Below, in pieces: positions 42,027-50,561 of a stretch of DNA of 64,000 nucleotides. Each line of letters opens with the position of its first letter. The first letter of the stretch is position 1. The DNA is from Brevundimonas vesicularis NBRC 12165 (GTDB lineage Bacteria; Pseudomonadota; Alphaproteobacteria; Caulobacterales; Caulobacteraceae), in NCBI RefSeq assembly GCF_001592205.1, contig NZ_BCWM01000014.1:29019-93018 (forward strand), in the 5' to 3' direction. The position numbers were made by a program, and so were the translations under genes. The notes beneath the pieces are model-generated. The model was not told where the DNA came from. It did not search any database and was given only the letters and a program-made list of their open reading frames with translations.

Positions 42027-43931
42027 ATGGCCATGAGGTTTTTCCGCCGACTGTTGCCCGCCGCTCTCGCGATCCTGTCCTTCACCCTTCCGGGTTCGGC
42101 ATTGGGTCAGGCTCCGCTATCGCCTGATAAGGCCTTCTCCCTGACGGTGACGCGTGAGGCTGACGGCGACCTGGCCTTCGCCTGGGACATTGCGCCCGGC
42201 CATTATCTCTATCGTGACCACACCGTCGCCAGCACGCCGGGCGGGAAAGCATCGCTGCCTCTGGAGCTTGCGACCGGCGAAACCAAGGACGATCCGGGCT
42301 TTGGCGTCGTCGACGTCTGGCATGACGAGGGTCGCGCGACCCTATCGGCGCAGACCCTGACGCAGGTTGGCGGCCCGACGTCGGTCAACATCACCTACCA
42401 GGGGTGCCTCGAGGACTCGATCTGCTACCCGCCGATGACGCGGACAGTGGACGTGCCGACCCGGCCGCAGTCCGAGGTTGCCGCTCGGGAGGCCGATGCG
42501 CAGACCGCTCAGGCCGCCGCTCTGCTGGCGATCCAGGCGCCGGGCGCTGCACCCACACCCGCACTCGCGAGTGATGAGGGCGCGTTGGCGCCTCCGCCGG
42601 TCGCGCCATCGCCGGGGGTCATCCCGGACCCCAGCCCGGGCTTCGTCGATCGCTTGGCGCTGCAGGGCGGGGCCACCTGGGTCCTGCTCGCCTTCTTCGG
42701 TTTCGGCGTGCTTCTGGCCTTCACGCCCTGCGTCTTTCCCATGTACCCGATCCTGGCCGGCGTCATCGGACGCGGCGTGGACGGGCGCGGTACGCGCCGA
42801 GGCCTGATGCTCTCGGTCGCCTATGTGCTGGGCCTTTCCGTCGCCTTCGCCCTGCTGGGCGTCGCGGCCGCCTGGTCCGGACAGAACCTGCAGATGGCGC
42901 TCCAGTCGGTTTGGGCGATCGGCGCTCTGGTTGTCGTCTTCGTCGTTCTCGCCGCGTCCATGTTCGGCGGCTTCGAGTTGCAACTGCCCTCGGCCTGGAC
43001 CAGCCGCCTGTCCCGCGACAGCGGTGACGGACGGCGGTCCCTGCCCTCAGCCGCAGGTCTGGGCTTCGTCTCCGCCCTCATCGTGGGCCCTTGCGTCACC
43101 GCGCCCTTGGCGGGTGCCCTGCTCTATATCGCACAGACCGGCGACGTTGGGCTGGGCGCGGCGGCCCTGTTCTTCCTGGGCCTGGGCAAGGGGGTGCCCT
43201 TGATCGTGTTCGGCACGGTCGGCGCGCGCTTCCTGCCCAAGGCTGGGCCGTGGATGGACCGGGTGAAGATGCTGTTCGGCTTCATCTTCCTGGGCATGGC
43301 CTGGTGGCTGGCCGGCCGCATCCTGCCGCCGAGCGCGACGCTGGCTTTCGGCGCGGCGCTGGCGCTCGGTCTGGCGGCGGCTCTCGGCCTGTTCCAGCCG
43401 CTGAGCCCGAATCTGAGAAACGGCGTCGCACGTGTCGCTGGCCTGGCGGCCGCGACCTGGGGCCTGTTGCTGCTGGTCGGCCTCAGTCTCGGGGCGGACG
43501 ACCCGTGGCGTCCGCTTGAGCCCCTGGCGCGGCCCGCTGGAATCTCAGCCGCCGCGCCGGTCGAAACCGCAGCGGTCGTGCTGGATCAGACGGCGCTCGA
43601 CCGCGCCGTCGCCGATGCCGCCGCGCGCGAACGTCCCGCCCTGGTCTATTTCACCGCCGACTGGTGCGTCAGCTGCAAGGTGATCGAGCGGACGGTGTTC
43701 GAGGACCCCGCGGTCATCGCCGGCCTTTCGAACACCGACCTCATCAAGGTCGACGTCACGCGCAGCACGCCCGAGGCGCGCGCGCTTCTTGAGCGGCACG
43801 GAGTGATCGGACCGCCGACGATGATCTTCCTGTCGCCCTCGGCGACCGAAGCGCCGGGCAGCCGACTGATCGGAGAGATGTCGGCCCAAGACGTCGCCTC
43901 CGCCCTGCAGAGCGCCGGAGCCGCCGCATGA
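42027..43931 (+). CDS. dsbD: Thiol:disulfide interchange protein DsbD
   Basis: DsbD carries electrons from cytoplasmic thioredoxin across the inner membrane to periplasmic reductases. It has a signal peptide, an N-terminal alpha domain with a cysteine pair (about 127 and 133, in GCLEDSICYPP), an eight-helix membrane domain with its two cysteines (FTPCVFPMYP, C235; GPCVTAP, C356), and a C-terminal thioredoxin domain (WCVSC, C547/C550). The ATG at 42027 or 42033 is likely; the GTG at 41976 is not. An exact PmrA-type box sits just upstream. It heads the thiol-redox operon. Confidence 0.93.
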   Translation: MAMRFFRRLLPAALAILSFTLPGSALGQAPLSPDKAFSLTVTREADGDLAFAWDIAPGHYLYRDHTVASTPGGKASLPLELATGETKDDPGFGVVDVWHDEGRATLSAQTLTQVGGPTSVNITYQGCLEDSICYPPMTRTVDVPTRPQSEVAAREADAQTAQAAALLAIQAPGAAPTPALASDEGALAPPPVAPSPGVIPDPSPGFVDRLALQGGATWVLLAFFGFGVLLAFTPCVFPMYPILAGVIGRGVDGRGTRRGLMLSVAYVLGLSVAFALLGVAAAWSGQNLQMALQSVWAIGALVVVFVVLAASMFGGFELQLPSAWTSRLSRDSGDGRRSLPSAAGLGFVSALIVGPCVTAPLAGALLYIAQTGDVGLGAAALFFLGLGKGVPLIVFGTVGARFLPKAGPWMDRVKMLFGFIFLGMAWWLAGRILPPSATLAFGAALALGLAAALGLFQPLSPNLRNGVARVAGLAAATWGLLLLVGLSLGADDPWRPLEPLARPAGISAAAPVETAAVVLDQTALDRAVADAAARERPALVYFTADWCVSCKVIERTVFEDPAVIAGLSNTDLIKVDVTRSTPEARALLERHGVIGPPTMIFLSPSATEAPGSRLIGEMSAQDVASALQSAGAAA

Positions 43932-44722
43932 ACGCCATCACCCTGGGCCCGCTCGTCCTGTCGGGCGAGCGGTTCGCCATCATCGCCGGCGTGTTCGTCT
44001 TCATGATCGGCGTCGGGCTGTTGGCCAGCCGGGTCAGCCCGCGCTTCAACCTGTGGAGCACGGTCCTAGTCTTCGGCGGTCTGGCGGTCGCCCGCCTCGG
44101 TCACGTGGCGACGCACTGGGAGTATTTCGGGGCTGACCCGTGGCGGGCGCTCGCGGTCTGGCAGGGCGGATTCAGTTGGATCTGGGTCGCGCCGGTCGTG
44201 ATCCTGGCCACCATTCTGCTGCTGCGCACGACGCGCGAACGCGCCTGGGCCATTGCGCCTGTGCTGGCCAGCGCCTTGGTTTGGACCACCGCCCATCAGT
44301 TGGCCTCGGCGACGCAGCCCATGGCGCCGCCCGCCCTGACGCTGGCCGCGATGGACGCACCGGCGATCGACCTTTCGGCGCCGATCGATCGGCCTACGGT
44401 GATCAATCTCTGGGCCACCTGGTGCCCGCCCTGCCGGCGCGAGATGCCGGCTTTGGCCCAGGCCGAAAAAGCCCATCCGAATGTGCGCTTCCTCTTCGTC
44501 AACCAGGGCGAGGGCGAAGCCGGCGTTCGGGCCTTTCTGCAGAGCCAGGGGCTGGCCCTCGACCATGTGCTGTTCGACGAGGCCATGGCGCTGCCCCGCC
44601 ACTACGGTACGGCCGGCATTCCGGTGACCCTGTTCCTCCACGCCGACGGCCGTCTGGCCAAGGCCCACATGGGGGAAATCGCCCCCGAACAGATCGCGAC
44701 CGAAATCGCGCGTCTGCACTGA
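43928..44722 (+). CDS. TlpA-like thioredoxin with membrane domain
   Basis: The 264-residue protein has about four N-terminal membrane helices with a prolipoprotein transferase-like look (NLWSTVLVFGGLAVARLGHVA). A TlpA/ResA-type thioredoxin domain follows, with WCPPC (C166, C169) and the cis-proline loop TAGIPVTLFLH. It is probably reduced by DsbD, whose stop it overlaps (ATGA). It may pass electrons to periplasmic partners. Confidence 0.85.
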   Translation: MNAITLGPLVLSGERFAIIAGVFVFMIGVGLLASRVSPRFNLWSTVLVFGGLAVARLGHVATHWEYFGADPWRALAVWQGGFSWIWVAPVVILATILLLRTTRERAWAIAPVLASALVWTTAHQLASATQPMAPPALTLAAMDAPAIDLSAPIDRPTVINLWATWCPPCRREMPALAQAEKAHPNVRFLFVNQGEGEAGVRAFLQSQGLALDHVLFDEAMALPRHYGTAGIPVTLFLHADGRLAKAHMGEIAPEQIATEIARLH

Positions 44723-44745
44723 CCCCCTCGCCTCACGGAGCTTCC

Positions 44746-45420
44746 ATGAACCGCACCTTCGCCCCTGCCTTCGCCGCCGTCCTGGCGCTCGCCGCCTGCG
44801 GCCCGGCCGACGCCGACAACGGCGCGGCGCCCGCCAGCCCTTCCGCCGCCTCCGGACAAGACATGCCGCCCATCGCCCAGGTCGGCTTCAATGACCTGCT
44901 GCGCGATCCCGCAGCGCCCTTCATCGGCGCCGAGAACGCCGATGTGACCATCATCGGCTTCGTCGATTACAACTGCCCCTACTGCAAGAAGATGCAGCCT
45001 GAGATCGACGGCCTGCTGAAGGCGGACACCAAGGTGCGCGTCCTGTACAAGGATTGGCCGATCTTCGGCGACGTCTCGGAGACCGCCGCCCGGACCGCCC
45101 TCGCCGCCGCCTATCAGGGCAAGTACGAGGCCGTCCATAACGCCTTCATGCTGTCGCCGTCGCGCATCGGCGACCAGGCGGACATCACCCGTCTGGTCCA
45201 GTCGGCCGGCGTGGACATGGCGCGCCTGAATCAGGACCTGGCCGAACACCGCGCAGACATCGACGCGGTGCTGGACCGAAATGGTCGAGAAGCGGCGGCC
45301 CTGGCCCTGCAGGGCACGCCCGCCTTTATCATCAACGGCAATCTGATCCCCGGCGGCATGCCCCAGGCGCAACTCGAAGCGGTGATCGGTCGTATCCGCT
45401 CCGGACAACCGCTGCGCTGA
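44746..45420 (+). CDS. DsbA-family disulfide oxidoreductase, lipoprotein
   Basis: The 224-residue protein has a lipobox (ALAACGP, lipid cysteine C18), a DsbA/DsbG-like domain with CPYC (C77, C80) and the cis-proline loop LQGTPAFIINGNLIPG. The start at 44746 follows ACGGAG. It would work in the periplasm as an isomerase or reductase fed by DsbD. The long frame upstream (to 44140) is a shadow of the TlpA-like gene. Confidence 0.9.
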   Translation: MNRTFAPAFAAVLALAACGPADADNGAAPASPSAASGQDMPPIAQVGFNDLLRDPAAPFIGAENADVTIIGFVDYNCPYCKKMQPEIDGLLKADTKVRVLYKDWPIFGDVSETAARTALAAAYQGKYEAVHNAFMLSPSRIGDQADITRLVQSAGVDMARLNQDLAEHRADIDAVLDRNGREAAALALQGTPAFIINGNLIPGGMPQAQLEAVIGRIRSGQPLR

Positions 45421-45428
45421 AGCCGACC

Positions 45429-46856
45429 ATGACCACCCTGACCCTGCTCCAGCTGAACGACCTCCACGGCTATCTCGAGCCGCATCCCGAACTGGTGCGC
45501 ACCGAAGGCGGCTGGCGGTTCGAACGGCTGGGCGGGGTCGCCCGCATCGCGCGCCTCTTCGAAGAGGCGCGCGCCGAAGGTGCATGCCTGACCCTGGACA
45601 ACGGCGACACCTTCCATGGCACGCGGGTCGCCGTCGCCAGCCGGGGCGAGGCGCTGGTTCCGATCATGAACGCCCTGAAGATCGACGCCATGACGGCGCA
45701 CTGGGAGTTCGCCTATGGCCCGGCGGGGTTCAAGGCGTTGGCGGCGGGACTGGATTATCCCGTCCTGGCCGCCAATGTCTTCCGCAAGGATGACGGCGCG
45801 CCGGAGTTCGACGGGCGGTGGGTGTTCGAGCGCGGCGGTCTGAGGATCGGCGTGATCGGCCTGGCCTGCCCCATCATCGACAAGACGATGCCCCCCGCCT
45901 TCTCTGAAGGCGTGCGGTTTGAAATGGGTGTGGCCGAAGCCCGCGAGCAGCTGCACCAGCTCCGCGAGGAAAAGGTCGATCTGGTCGTCCTGCTGTCGCA
46001 CCTGGGCTTTCCGCAGGATCTGAAGCTGGCCGCCGAAACGCCGGGCATCGACGTGATCCTGAGCGGTCATACCCATAACCGCCTGCACGAACCGGCCCGC
46101 GTCGGCGACACCCTGATCATCCAGTCCGGCTGCCACGGCGCCTATATCGGCCGGCTGGATCTGGAGATTGCAGAGGGCCGCGTGTGCCTGCGGCGCCATC
46201 GGCTCATAGCCGTGGACGCTGGCCCCGAAGACGATCAAGTCGCCGGCTTGGTGGAGATGGCCCTGGCGCCCGAGCGCGAGCGTCTGGCGCGCATCGTCGG
46301 CCGCACCGCCATCCCCCTTCACCGCTACGCCATGGCCAGCGCGCCGATGGACGACGTCCTGCTGGCGGCGGCGGCGCAGGCGGCGGGCGTGGACATCGCC
46401 TTCTCCAACGGCTGGCGCTACGGCGCGCCCGTCGCGCCGGGTCCGGTCACTCTGGGCGACCTCTACAATATGGCGCCGATGAATCCGCCGATCTCACGCA
46501 CGACGCTGACCGGGGCCGAGTTGCAAGCGATGCTGGAAGAAAATCTGGAGCGCACCTTCGCCGCCGACCCGTATGAGCAGATGGGCGGCTACATCAAACG
46601 TTGCCGGGGTCTCACGGCCTTCGTGAAGCTTGAGAATCCCAAGGGGCAGCGCCTCGACCGCCTGCTGGTCGGAGACCGCCCTGTCGAGCCGGAGGCGGAC
46701 TATCTGGTGGCCTTCGTCACCGCCCAAGGGGTGCCCGAACATTACGGGCGAGACCGCCGGACGCTCGACATCGACACTGTGGGCGCGCTTGAATCCTGGT
46801 TCGCCGACCATACGCCTGGCGAGACCGATCTGCCCGTCAGCGTCCTCATCATCTGA
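45429..46856 (+). CDS. SoxB-like 5'-nucleotidase-family metallophosphoesterase
   Basis: The 475-residue protein has a calcineurin-like domain (LQLNDLHGYLEPH; DNGDTFHGT; LSGHTHNRLHEP) and a C-terminal 5'-nucleotidase domain (SNGWRYGAP; YNMAPMNPP). The segment AHWEFAYGP has the HWEF form of SoxB thiosulfohydrolases where other members have GNHEF. It lacks any signal peptide, unlike classic SoxB, and no other sox genes are present. A sulfur-related hydrolase role is an inference. It sits 8 bases after the DsbA-like gene. Confidence 0.75.
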   Translation: MTTLTLLQLNDLHGYLEPHPELVRTEGGWRFERLGGVARIARLFEEARAEGACLTLDNGDTFHGTRVAVASRGEALVPIMNALKIDAMTAHWEFAYGPAGFKALAAGLDYPVLAANVFRKDDGAPEFDGRWVFERGGLRIGVIGLACPIIDKTMPPAFSEGVRFEMGVAEAREQLHQLREEKVDLVVLLSHLGFPQDLKLAAETPGIDVILSGHTHNRLHEPARVGDTLIIQSGCHGAYIGRLDLEIAEGRVCLRRHRLIAVDAGPEDDQVAGLVEMALAPERERLARIVGRTAIPLHRYAMASAPMDDVLLAAAAQAAGVDIAFSNGWRYGAPVAPGPVTLGDLYNMAPMNPPISRTTLTGAELQAMLEENLERTFAADPYEQMGGYIKRCRGLTAFVKLENPKGQRLDRLLVGDRPVEPEADYLVAFVTAQGVPEHYGRDRRTLDIDTVGALESWFADHTPGETDLPVSVLII

Positions 46857-46867
46857 AGGAACACCTT

Positions 46868-47485
46868 ATGGACTCCGTCGCCGCCCGCGACTTCTGGAAC
46901 AGCCGCTATGACCGCCAGGACTATCTGTTCGGCGAGACGCCCAACGCCTTCCTGGCCGCTCAGATCGCGCGGCTCCAGCCCGGCATGACCGCTCTGGCGG
47001 TCGCCGACGGCGAGGGCCGAAACGGCGTGTGGCTCGCCGAACAGGGCCTGGCCGTCACCACCACGGATATCGCCCCGCGCGCGGTCGAGAAGGCCCTCGC
47101 CCTGGCCGAGCGACGTGGCGTCACACTGGACGCCCAGGTGGCGGACTTCGAGACCTGGGGCTGGCCGCAGGGTGCGTTCGACGTCGTGGTCGCCGTCTTC
47201 ATTCAGTTCGCCCCGCCTCCCCAGCGCGACCGACTTTTCGAGCGTATGAAGGCGGCCGTGAAGCCTGGCGGCCTGGTCCTGTTGCAGGGCTATCGGCCGG
47301 AACAGATCGCCTATGGCACCGGCGGTCCGGGGCAGGTCGAGAACCTCTACACCGAGGCGCTGCTCCGCGACGCCTTCGCCGACTTCGACATCCTGCATCT
47401 GAAAAGCCACGACAGCGACGTCTCCGAAGGCGCCGGCCACAGCGGCCGGTCCGCCCTGATCGATCTCATCGCCCGCCGTCCCTGA
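46868..47485 (+). CDS. TehB/TPMT-like SAM-dependent methyltransferase
   Basis: The 205-residue protein begins ARDFWNSRYDRQDYLFGETPN, the typical start of TehB/thiopurine-type methyltransferases. It has a modified SAM motif I (ALAVADGEGRNGVWLAEQG) and GAFDVVVAVFIQF. Members methylate small thiols or chalcogen compounds, for example tellurite detoxification. A thiol or sulfide substrate would fit the setting but is inferred. Confidence 0.8.
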   Translation: MDSVAARDFWNSRYDRQDYLFGETPNAFLAAQIARLQPGMTALAVADGEGRNGVWLAEQGLAVTTTDIAPRAVEKALALAERRGVTLDAQVADFETWGWPQGAFDVVVAVFIQFAPPPQRDRLFERMKAAVKPGGLVLLQGYRPEQIAYGTGGPGQVENLYTEALLRDAFADFDILHLKSHDSDVSEGAGHSGRSALIDLIARRP

Positions 47486-47514
47486 CCCCCAGCGCCCGCA
47501 CACCGGAACCCGCC

Positions 47515-48039
47515 ATGAAAACCCTCGTGATCGCCCTGTCCTTGGCCGCCTCCCTGGCGGCCTCCCCGAGCTTCGCCCAGGCTGTCTCAGGCTTCGGCGG
47601 CTTCAAGCCCCTGCCCGAGGCCGGCGAACAGCCGGATCCGTCGCGCATCTATCGGGTCATCTTCGACGTGTCCCAGGGCGGTGCGGACGACAGGCCGCTG
47701 AAGGGATTGGATCGCGTCGCGCGGCTGGTGAATATGCTGGCGGCGGGCGGCGTGGACGCCGACCACCGTCAGATCGTGGTCGTCCTGCACGGCGCCGCCA
47801 CCCCTGCAGTTCTCTCCGACGCCGCCTGGACCGCGCGCGGCAAGGGCGACGCCAACCCCAACAGCGCCCTGATCCGTGCCCTCATCGCCGCCGGCGTCCA
47901 GGTTCGACTGTGCGGCCAGGCCATGGCGGGGAACGGCATCGCGCAAGCCGATCTCGAAGCGGGCGTGAGCGTTGATCTCGCCGCCCTGATGACGGTCATC
48001 CACCTTCAACAGGCCGGATACGCCCTGGTTGTGAACTGA
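47515..48039 (+). CDS. Periplasmic DsrE-family protein
   Basis: The 174-residue protein has a Sec signal (KTLVIALSLAASLAASPSFAQ) and a DsrE-like domain (RIYRVIFDVSQGG; VDADHRQIVVVLHGAAT; GVQVRLCGQAM). The last segment holds the cysteine that in DsrE proteins carries persulfide. Export to the periplasm is unusual for the sulfur-relay DsrE, but exported relatives are known. It closes the plus-strand operon that starts with dsbD. Confidence 0.8.
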   Translation: MKTLVIALSLAASLAASPSFAQAVSGFGGFKPLPEAGEQPDPSRIYRVIFDVSQGGADDRPLKGLDRVARLVNMLAAGGVDADHRQIVVVLHGAATPAVLSDAAWTARGKGDANPNSALIRALIAAGVQVRLCGQAMAGNGIAQADLEAGVSVDLAALMTVIHLQQAGYALVVN

Positions 48040-48081
48040 CGGCTCGGCATAGGCGGAACCTTTCCTGAGCATAAGAACTAT

Positions 48082-48101
48082 TAGTTTGCGTAAGTATGTA
48101 T
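48082..48101. promoter_or_regulatory. Shared 20-base motif, copy 1 (candidate BigR-type operator)
   Basis: TAGTTTGCGTAAGTATGTAT lies 37 bases before the peroxiredoxin start in an AT-rich patch. An inverted copy with three changes is at 53598-53617, between the second peroxiredoxin and dioxygenase genes. Both sites stand in front of the same pair of gene families. That suggests one regulator, most likely the ArsR-family protein at 52480-52899. Confidence 0.6.
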
Positions 48102-48138
48102 GTAATTGTTCATTGGGGCGTCTGAAGGAGATATCGAC

Positions 48139-48789
48139 ATGACCGGACTGCCCCGCCTCAACGAACCCGCCCCCGACTTTCACGCCCGCACCACGCACGG
48201 GGATCGCAGCTTGGCCGATTACCGCGGCAAATGGCTGATCCTCTTCTCGCACCCGTCGGACTTCACCCCGGTCTGCACGACCGAGTTCATCGGGTTCGCC
48301 AAGCATGCGAATGAGTTCGCCGCCATGAACTGCGAGCTCCTGGGCCTCTCGATAGACAGCATCTTCTCGCACCTAGCCTGGACCCGGAACATCAAGGAGA
48401 AGTTCGGCGTCGAAATCCCCTTCCCCATCATCGAGGATCTGAAGATGGAGGTGGCCCAGGCCTACGGAATGATCCACCCCGGGGCGGCCGACACCTCGGC
48501 TGTTCGCGCCACCTTCCTGATCGATCCGGAAGGCAAGCTGCGCGCCATGGTCTACTATCCCATGAGCAATGGCCGCAGCATCGAAGAGTTCGTTCGGCTG
48601 CTCACCGCGCTCCAGGCGTCCGACGCCAACGGGGTCGCGACGCCTGAGAACTGGCGCCCTGGCCAACCGGCCATCGTCCCCCCGCCCAAGGCCGCCGAGG
48701 CGGCCGAGGCTCGCGCTTCCGAGGGTTACGTCTACACCGACTGGTATTTCTCGACGCGCGACCTCCCCGACGCCCCGAAAGCCGCCTGA
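48139..48789 (+). CDS. 1-Cys peroxiredoxin (Prx6/AhpC-like)
   Basis: The 216-residue peroxidase has the peroxidatic site DFTPVCTTEF (C46), a second non-conserved cysteine (MNCELL) and a Prx6-type C-terminal domain (GRSIEEFVRLLTALQ). It reduces peroxides and may reduce persulfide-related oxidants. A strong ribosome binding site (GAAGGAG, 48123-48129) sets the start at 48139. A terminator follows, and then a persulfide dioxygenase. A paralogue lies at 52896-53555. Confidence 0.9.
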   Translation: MTGLPRLNEPAPDFHARTTHGDRSLADYRGKWLILFSHPSDFTPVCTTEFIGFAKHANEFAAMNCELLGLSIDSIFSHLAWTRNIKEKFGVEIPFPIIEDLKMEVAQAYGMIHPGAADTSAVRATFLIDPEGKLRAMVYYPMSNGRSIEEFVRLLTALQASDANGVATPENWRPGQPAIVPPPKAAEAAEARASEGYVYTDWYFSTRDLPDAPKAA

Positions 48790-48798
48790 TCGGATTCC

Positions 48799-48829
48799 GG
48801 CCGGACCTCGCAAGCGGTCCGGCCTTTTT
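48799..48829 (+). terminator. Intrinsic terminator between peroxiredoxin and dioxygenase
   Basis: A 9-bp perfect stem (GGCCGGACC/GGTCCGGCC) is followed by TTTTT. It lies 10 bases after the peroxiredoxin stop and 25 bases before the next start, so the dioxygenase depends on read-through or its own promoter. Confidence 0.8.
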
Positions 48830-48853
48830 CTTCGCAAACCAAACGGAGCCTTC

Positions 48854-49753
48854 ATGCAGATCATCGACCACGGCGGAGCGCGCATCGCGGCGCTCCACGA
48901 CAAGAAGACCGGCAGTTGGCAGTATGTCGTCTCCGACCCGGTCAGCCGCAAATGCGCGATCATCGATCCGGTCTGGGATTTCGACGAGAAGGCGGCGGCG
49001 ACCTCGACCCGCAACGCCGACGCCATCCTGGACTACGTCAAGGCGGAGGGCCTGACCGTCGAGTGGCTGCTGGACACCCATCCCCACGCCGACCACTTCT
49101 CCGCCGCGCCCTTCCTCAACGAGAAACTGGGCGCGCCGACCGCCATCGGCGAAAAGGTCATCGGCGTCCAGAAGCTGTGGAAGGACATCTACGGCCTGGA
49201 CGACGACTTTCCGGCCGATGGTCGCCAGTGGGACCGACTCTTCAAGGCTGGCGACACGTTCGCTGTTGGCGACCTGCCGGCGCGGGTGATGTTCTCACCG
49301 GGGCACACCATGGCCTCCATCACCTATGTGATTGGCGGCAACGCCTTCGTCCACGACACCCTGATGATGCCCTATGCCGGCACCTCGCGCGCCGACTTTC
49401 CGGGCGGCGACTCGAAGACTCTCTTCCGAAGCATCCAGGACATCCTGGCCCTGCCTGAAGAGACCGCCGTCTTCGTTGGCCACGACTATGGCCCGGATGG
49501 CCGCGAGCCCGCCTGCTTCAGCACCGTGAGAGAGCAGAAGGCGGACAACATCCATGTCGGCGGCGGACGCGGCGAGGCGGATTTCGTGCGGCTCCGCGAC
49601 GATCGGGACGCCACCCTGCCCTTGCCGAATCTGATGCTCTACGCGCTTCAGGTGAACATCCGCGGCGGGGTGCTGCCGCCGGCCGCGCCGGACGGGCGCG
49701 TCTATTTCAAGATTCCCGCCAATCACTTCGCCCCACCCCAGGAGAATTCTTGA
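48854..49753 (+). CDS. Persulfide dioxygenase-like metallo-beta-lactamase protein, copy 1
   Basis: The 299-residue protein has the ETHE1/Blh-type metal motif HPHADH (76-81), FSPGHTMASITY, FVHDTLMMPYAG and VFVGHDYGPDG. These enzymes oxidise glutathione persulfide to sulfite in the cytoplasm with one iron. A good ribosome binding site (ACGGAG) precedes the start. It is one of two such genes; the other is at 53660. The first residues of the iron site are present, so activity is expected. Confidence 0.88.
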   Translation: MQIIDHGGARIAALHDKKTGSWQYVVSDPVSRKCAIIDPVWDFDEKAAATSTRNADAILDYVKAEGLTVEWLLDTHPHADHFSAAPFLNEKLGAPTAIGEKVIGVQKLWKDIYGLDDDFPADGRQWDRLFKAGDTFAVGDLPARVMFSPGHTMASITYVIGGNAFVHDTLMMPYAGTSRADFPGGDSKTLFRSIQDILALPEETAVFVGHDYGPDGREPACFSTVREQKADNIHVGGGRGEADFVRLRDDRDATLPLPNLMLYALQVNIRGGVLPPAAPDGRVYFKIPANHFAPPQENS

Positions 49754-50526
49754 TGCGCCCGTCCGCACTGACGCTGGCCGCCCTCCTGAGCGCAACGGCC
49801 CTGGCCGCCCACGCCCAGACGCCCGCCGATCCACTTCATGTCTACGGTCCCGGCGGCCCCTCCCCCGCCATGCGCGACGCCGCGAAGGCCTATGAGGCGC
49901 GCACCGGTCGCGCCGTGGCCGTCGTCGCCGGACCCACGCCCCAATGGCTGGACCAGGCCAAGGCGGATGGCGACCTGATCTTCTCAGGCTCCGAGACGAT
50001 GATGACCGACTTCGTCAGCGCCCTGGAGGGCCGCATCCGCGCCGAGGCGGTCGAGCCGCTCTATCTGCGCACCGCCTCCATCCTCGTTCGGCCGGGAAAT
50101 CCGGACGGCATCGGCGGCCTTGAGGATCTTTTCCAGCCCGATCGCCGGGTCTTGGTTGTCAACGGCGCGGGCCAGAACGGCCTGTGGGAGGACATGGCCG
50201 GTCGCACCGGCGACATCGCCAAGGTGCGCGCCCTGCGTCGTAACATCGTCGTCTACGCCCGCAACAGCGCCGAGGCCCGACAAGCCTGGATCGACGACCC
50301 GACGCTGGACGCCTGGATCATCTGGGGCATCTGGCAGGTCGCCAATCCGGACCTCGCTGATGTGGTCGAGGTCGCAGAGCCCTACCGCATCTACCGCGAC
50401 GCCGGCGCCGTTGTGACAGAGACCGGCCGCCAGGACGCCGACGCCCAGCCGTTCCTCGACTTTCTGAAGTCCGACGAGGGGGCCGCCATCTTCGCGCGGT
50501 GGGGCTGGCGGACCGGCCAACCTTAA
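49753..50526 (+). CDS. Periplasmic substrate-binding protein (orphan)
   Basis: The 257-residue protein has a Sec signal (TLAALLSATALAAHA) and a type 2 periplasmic-binding fold like ModA/Wtp proteins (LHVYGPGGPSPAMRDAAKAYE; DLIFSGSETMMTDFVSAL; VLVRPGN-like segment). No ABC transporter partner is nearby, so it may feed a distant transporter or serve as a sensor. It begins inside the dioxygenase stop (one-base overlap) with AGGAG upstream. Confidence 0.7.
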   Translation: MRPSALTLAALLSATALAAHAQTPADPLHVYGPGGPSPAMRDAAKAYEARTGRAVAVVAGPTPQWLDQAKADGDLIFSGSETMMTDFVSALEGRIRAEAVEPLYLRTASILVRPGNPDGIGGLEDLFQPDRRVLVVNGAGQNGLWEDMAGRTGDIAKVRALRRNIVVYARNSAEARQAWIDDPTLDAWIIWGIWQVANPDLADVVEVAEPYRIYRDAGAVVTETGRQDADAQPFLDFLKSDEGAAIFARWGWRTGQP

Positions 50527-50538
50527 GCCTGCCTTAAG
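50522..50538. promoter_or_regulatory. PmrA/QseB-type box 2, upstream of the L,D-transpeptidase
   Basis: CTTAAG at 50522-50527 and 50533-50538 are five bases apart. The first half-site overlaps the stop codon of the substrate-binding gene. The L,D-transpeptidase starts 23 bases downstream. Confidence 0.7.
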
Positions 50539-50561
50539 GTGAACCCTGCGGTGTCGGCGGC

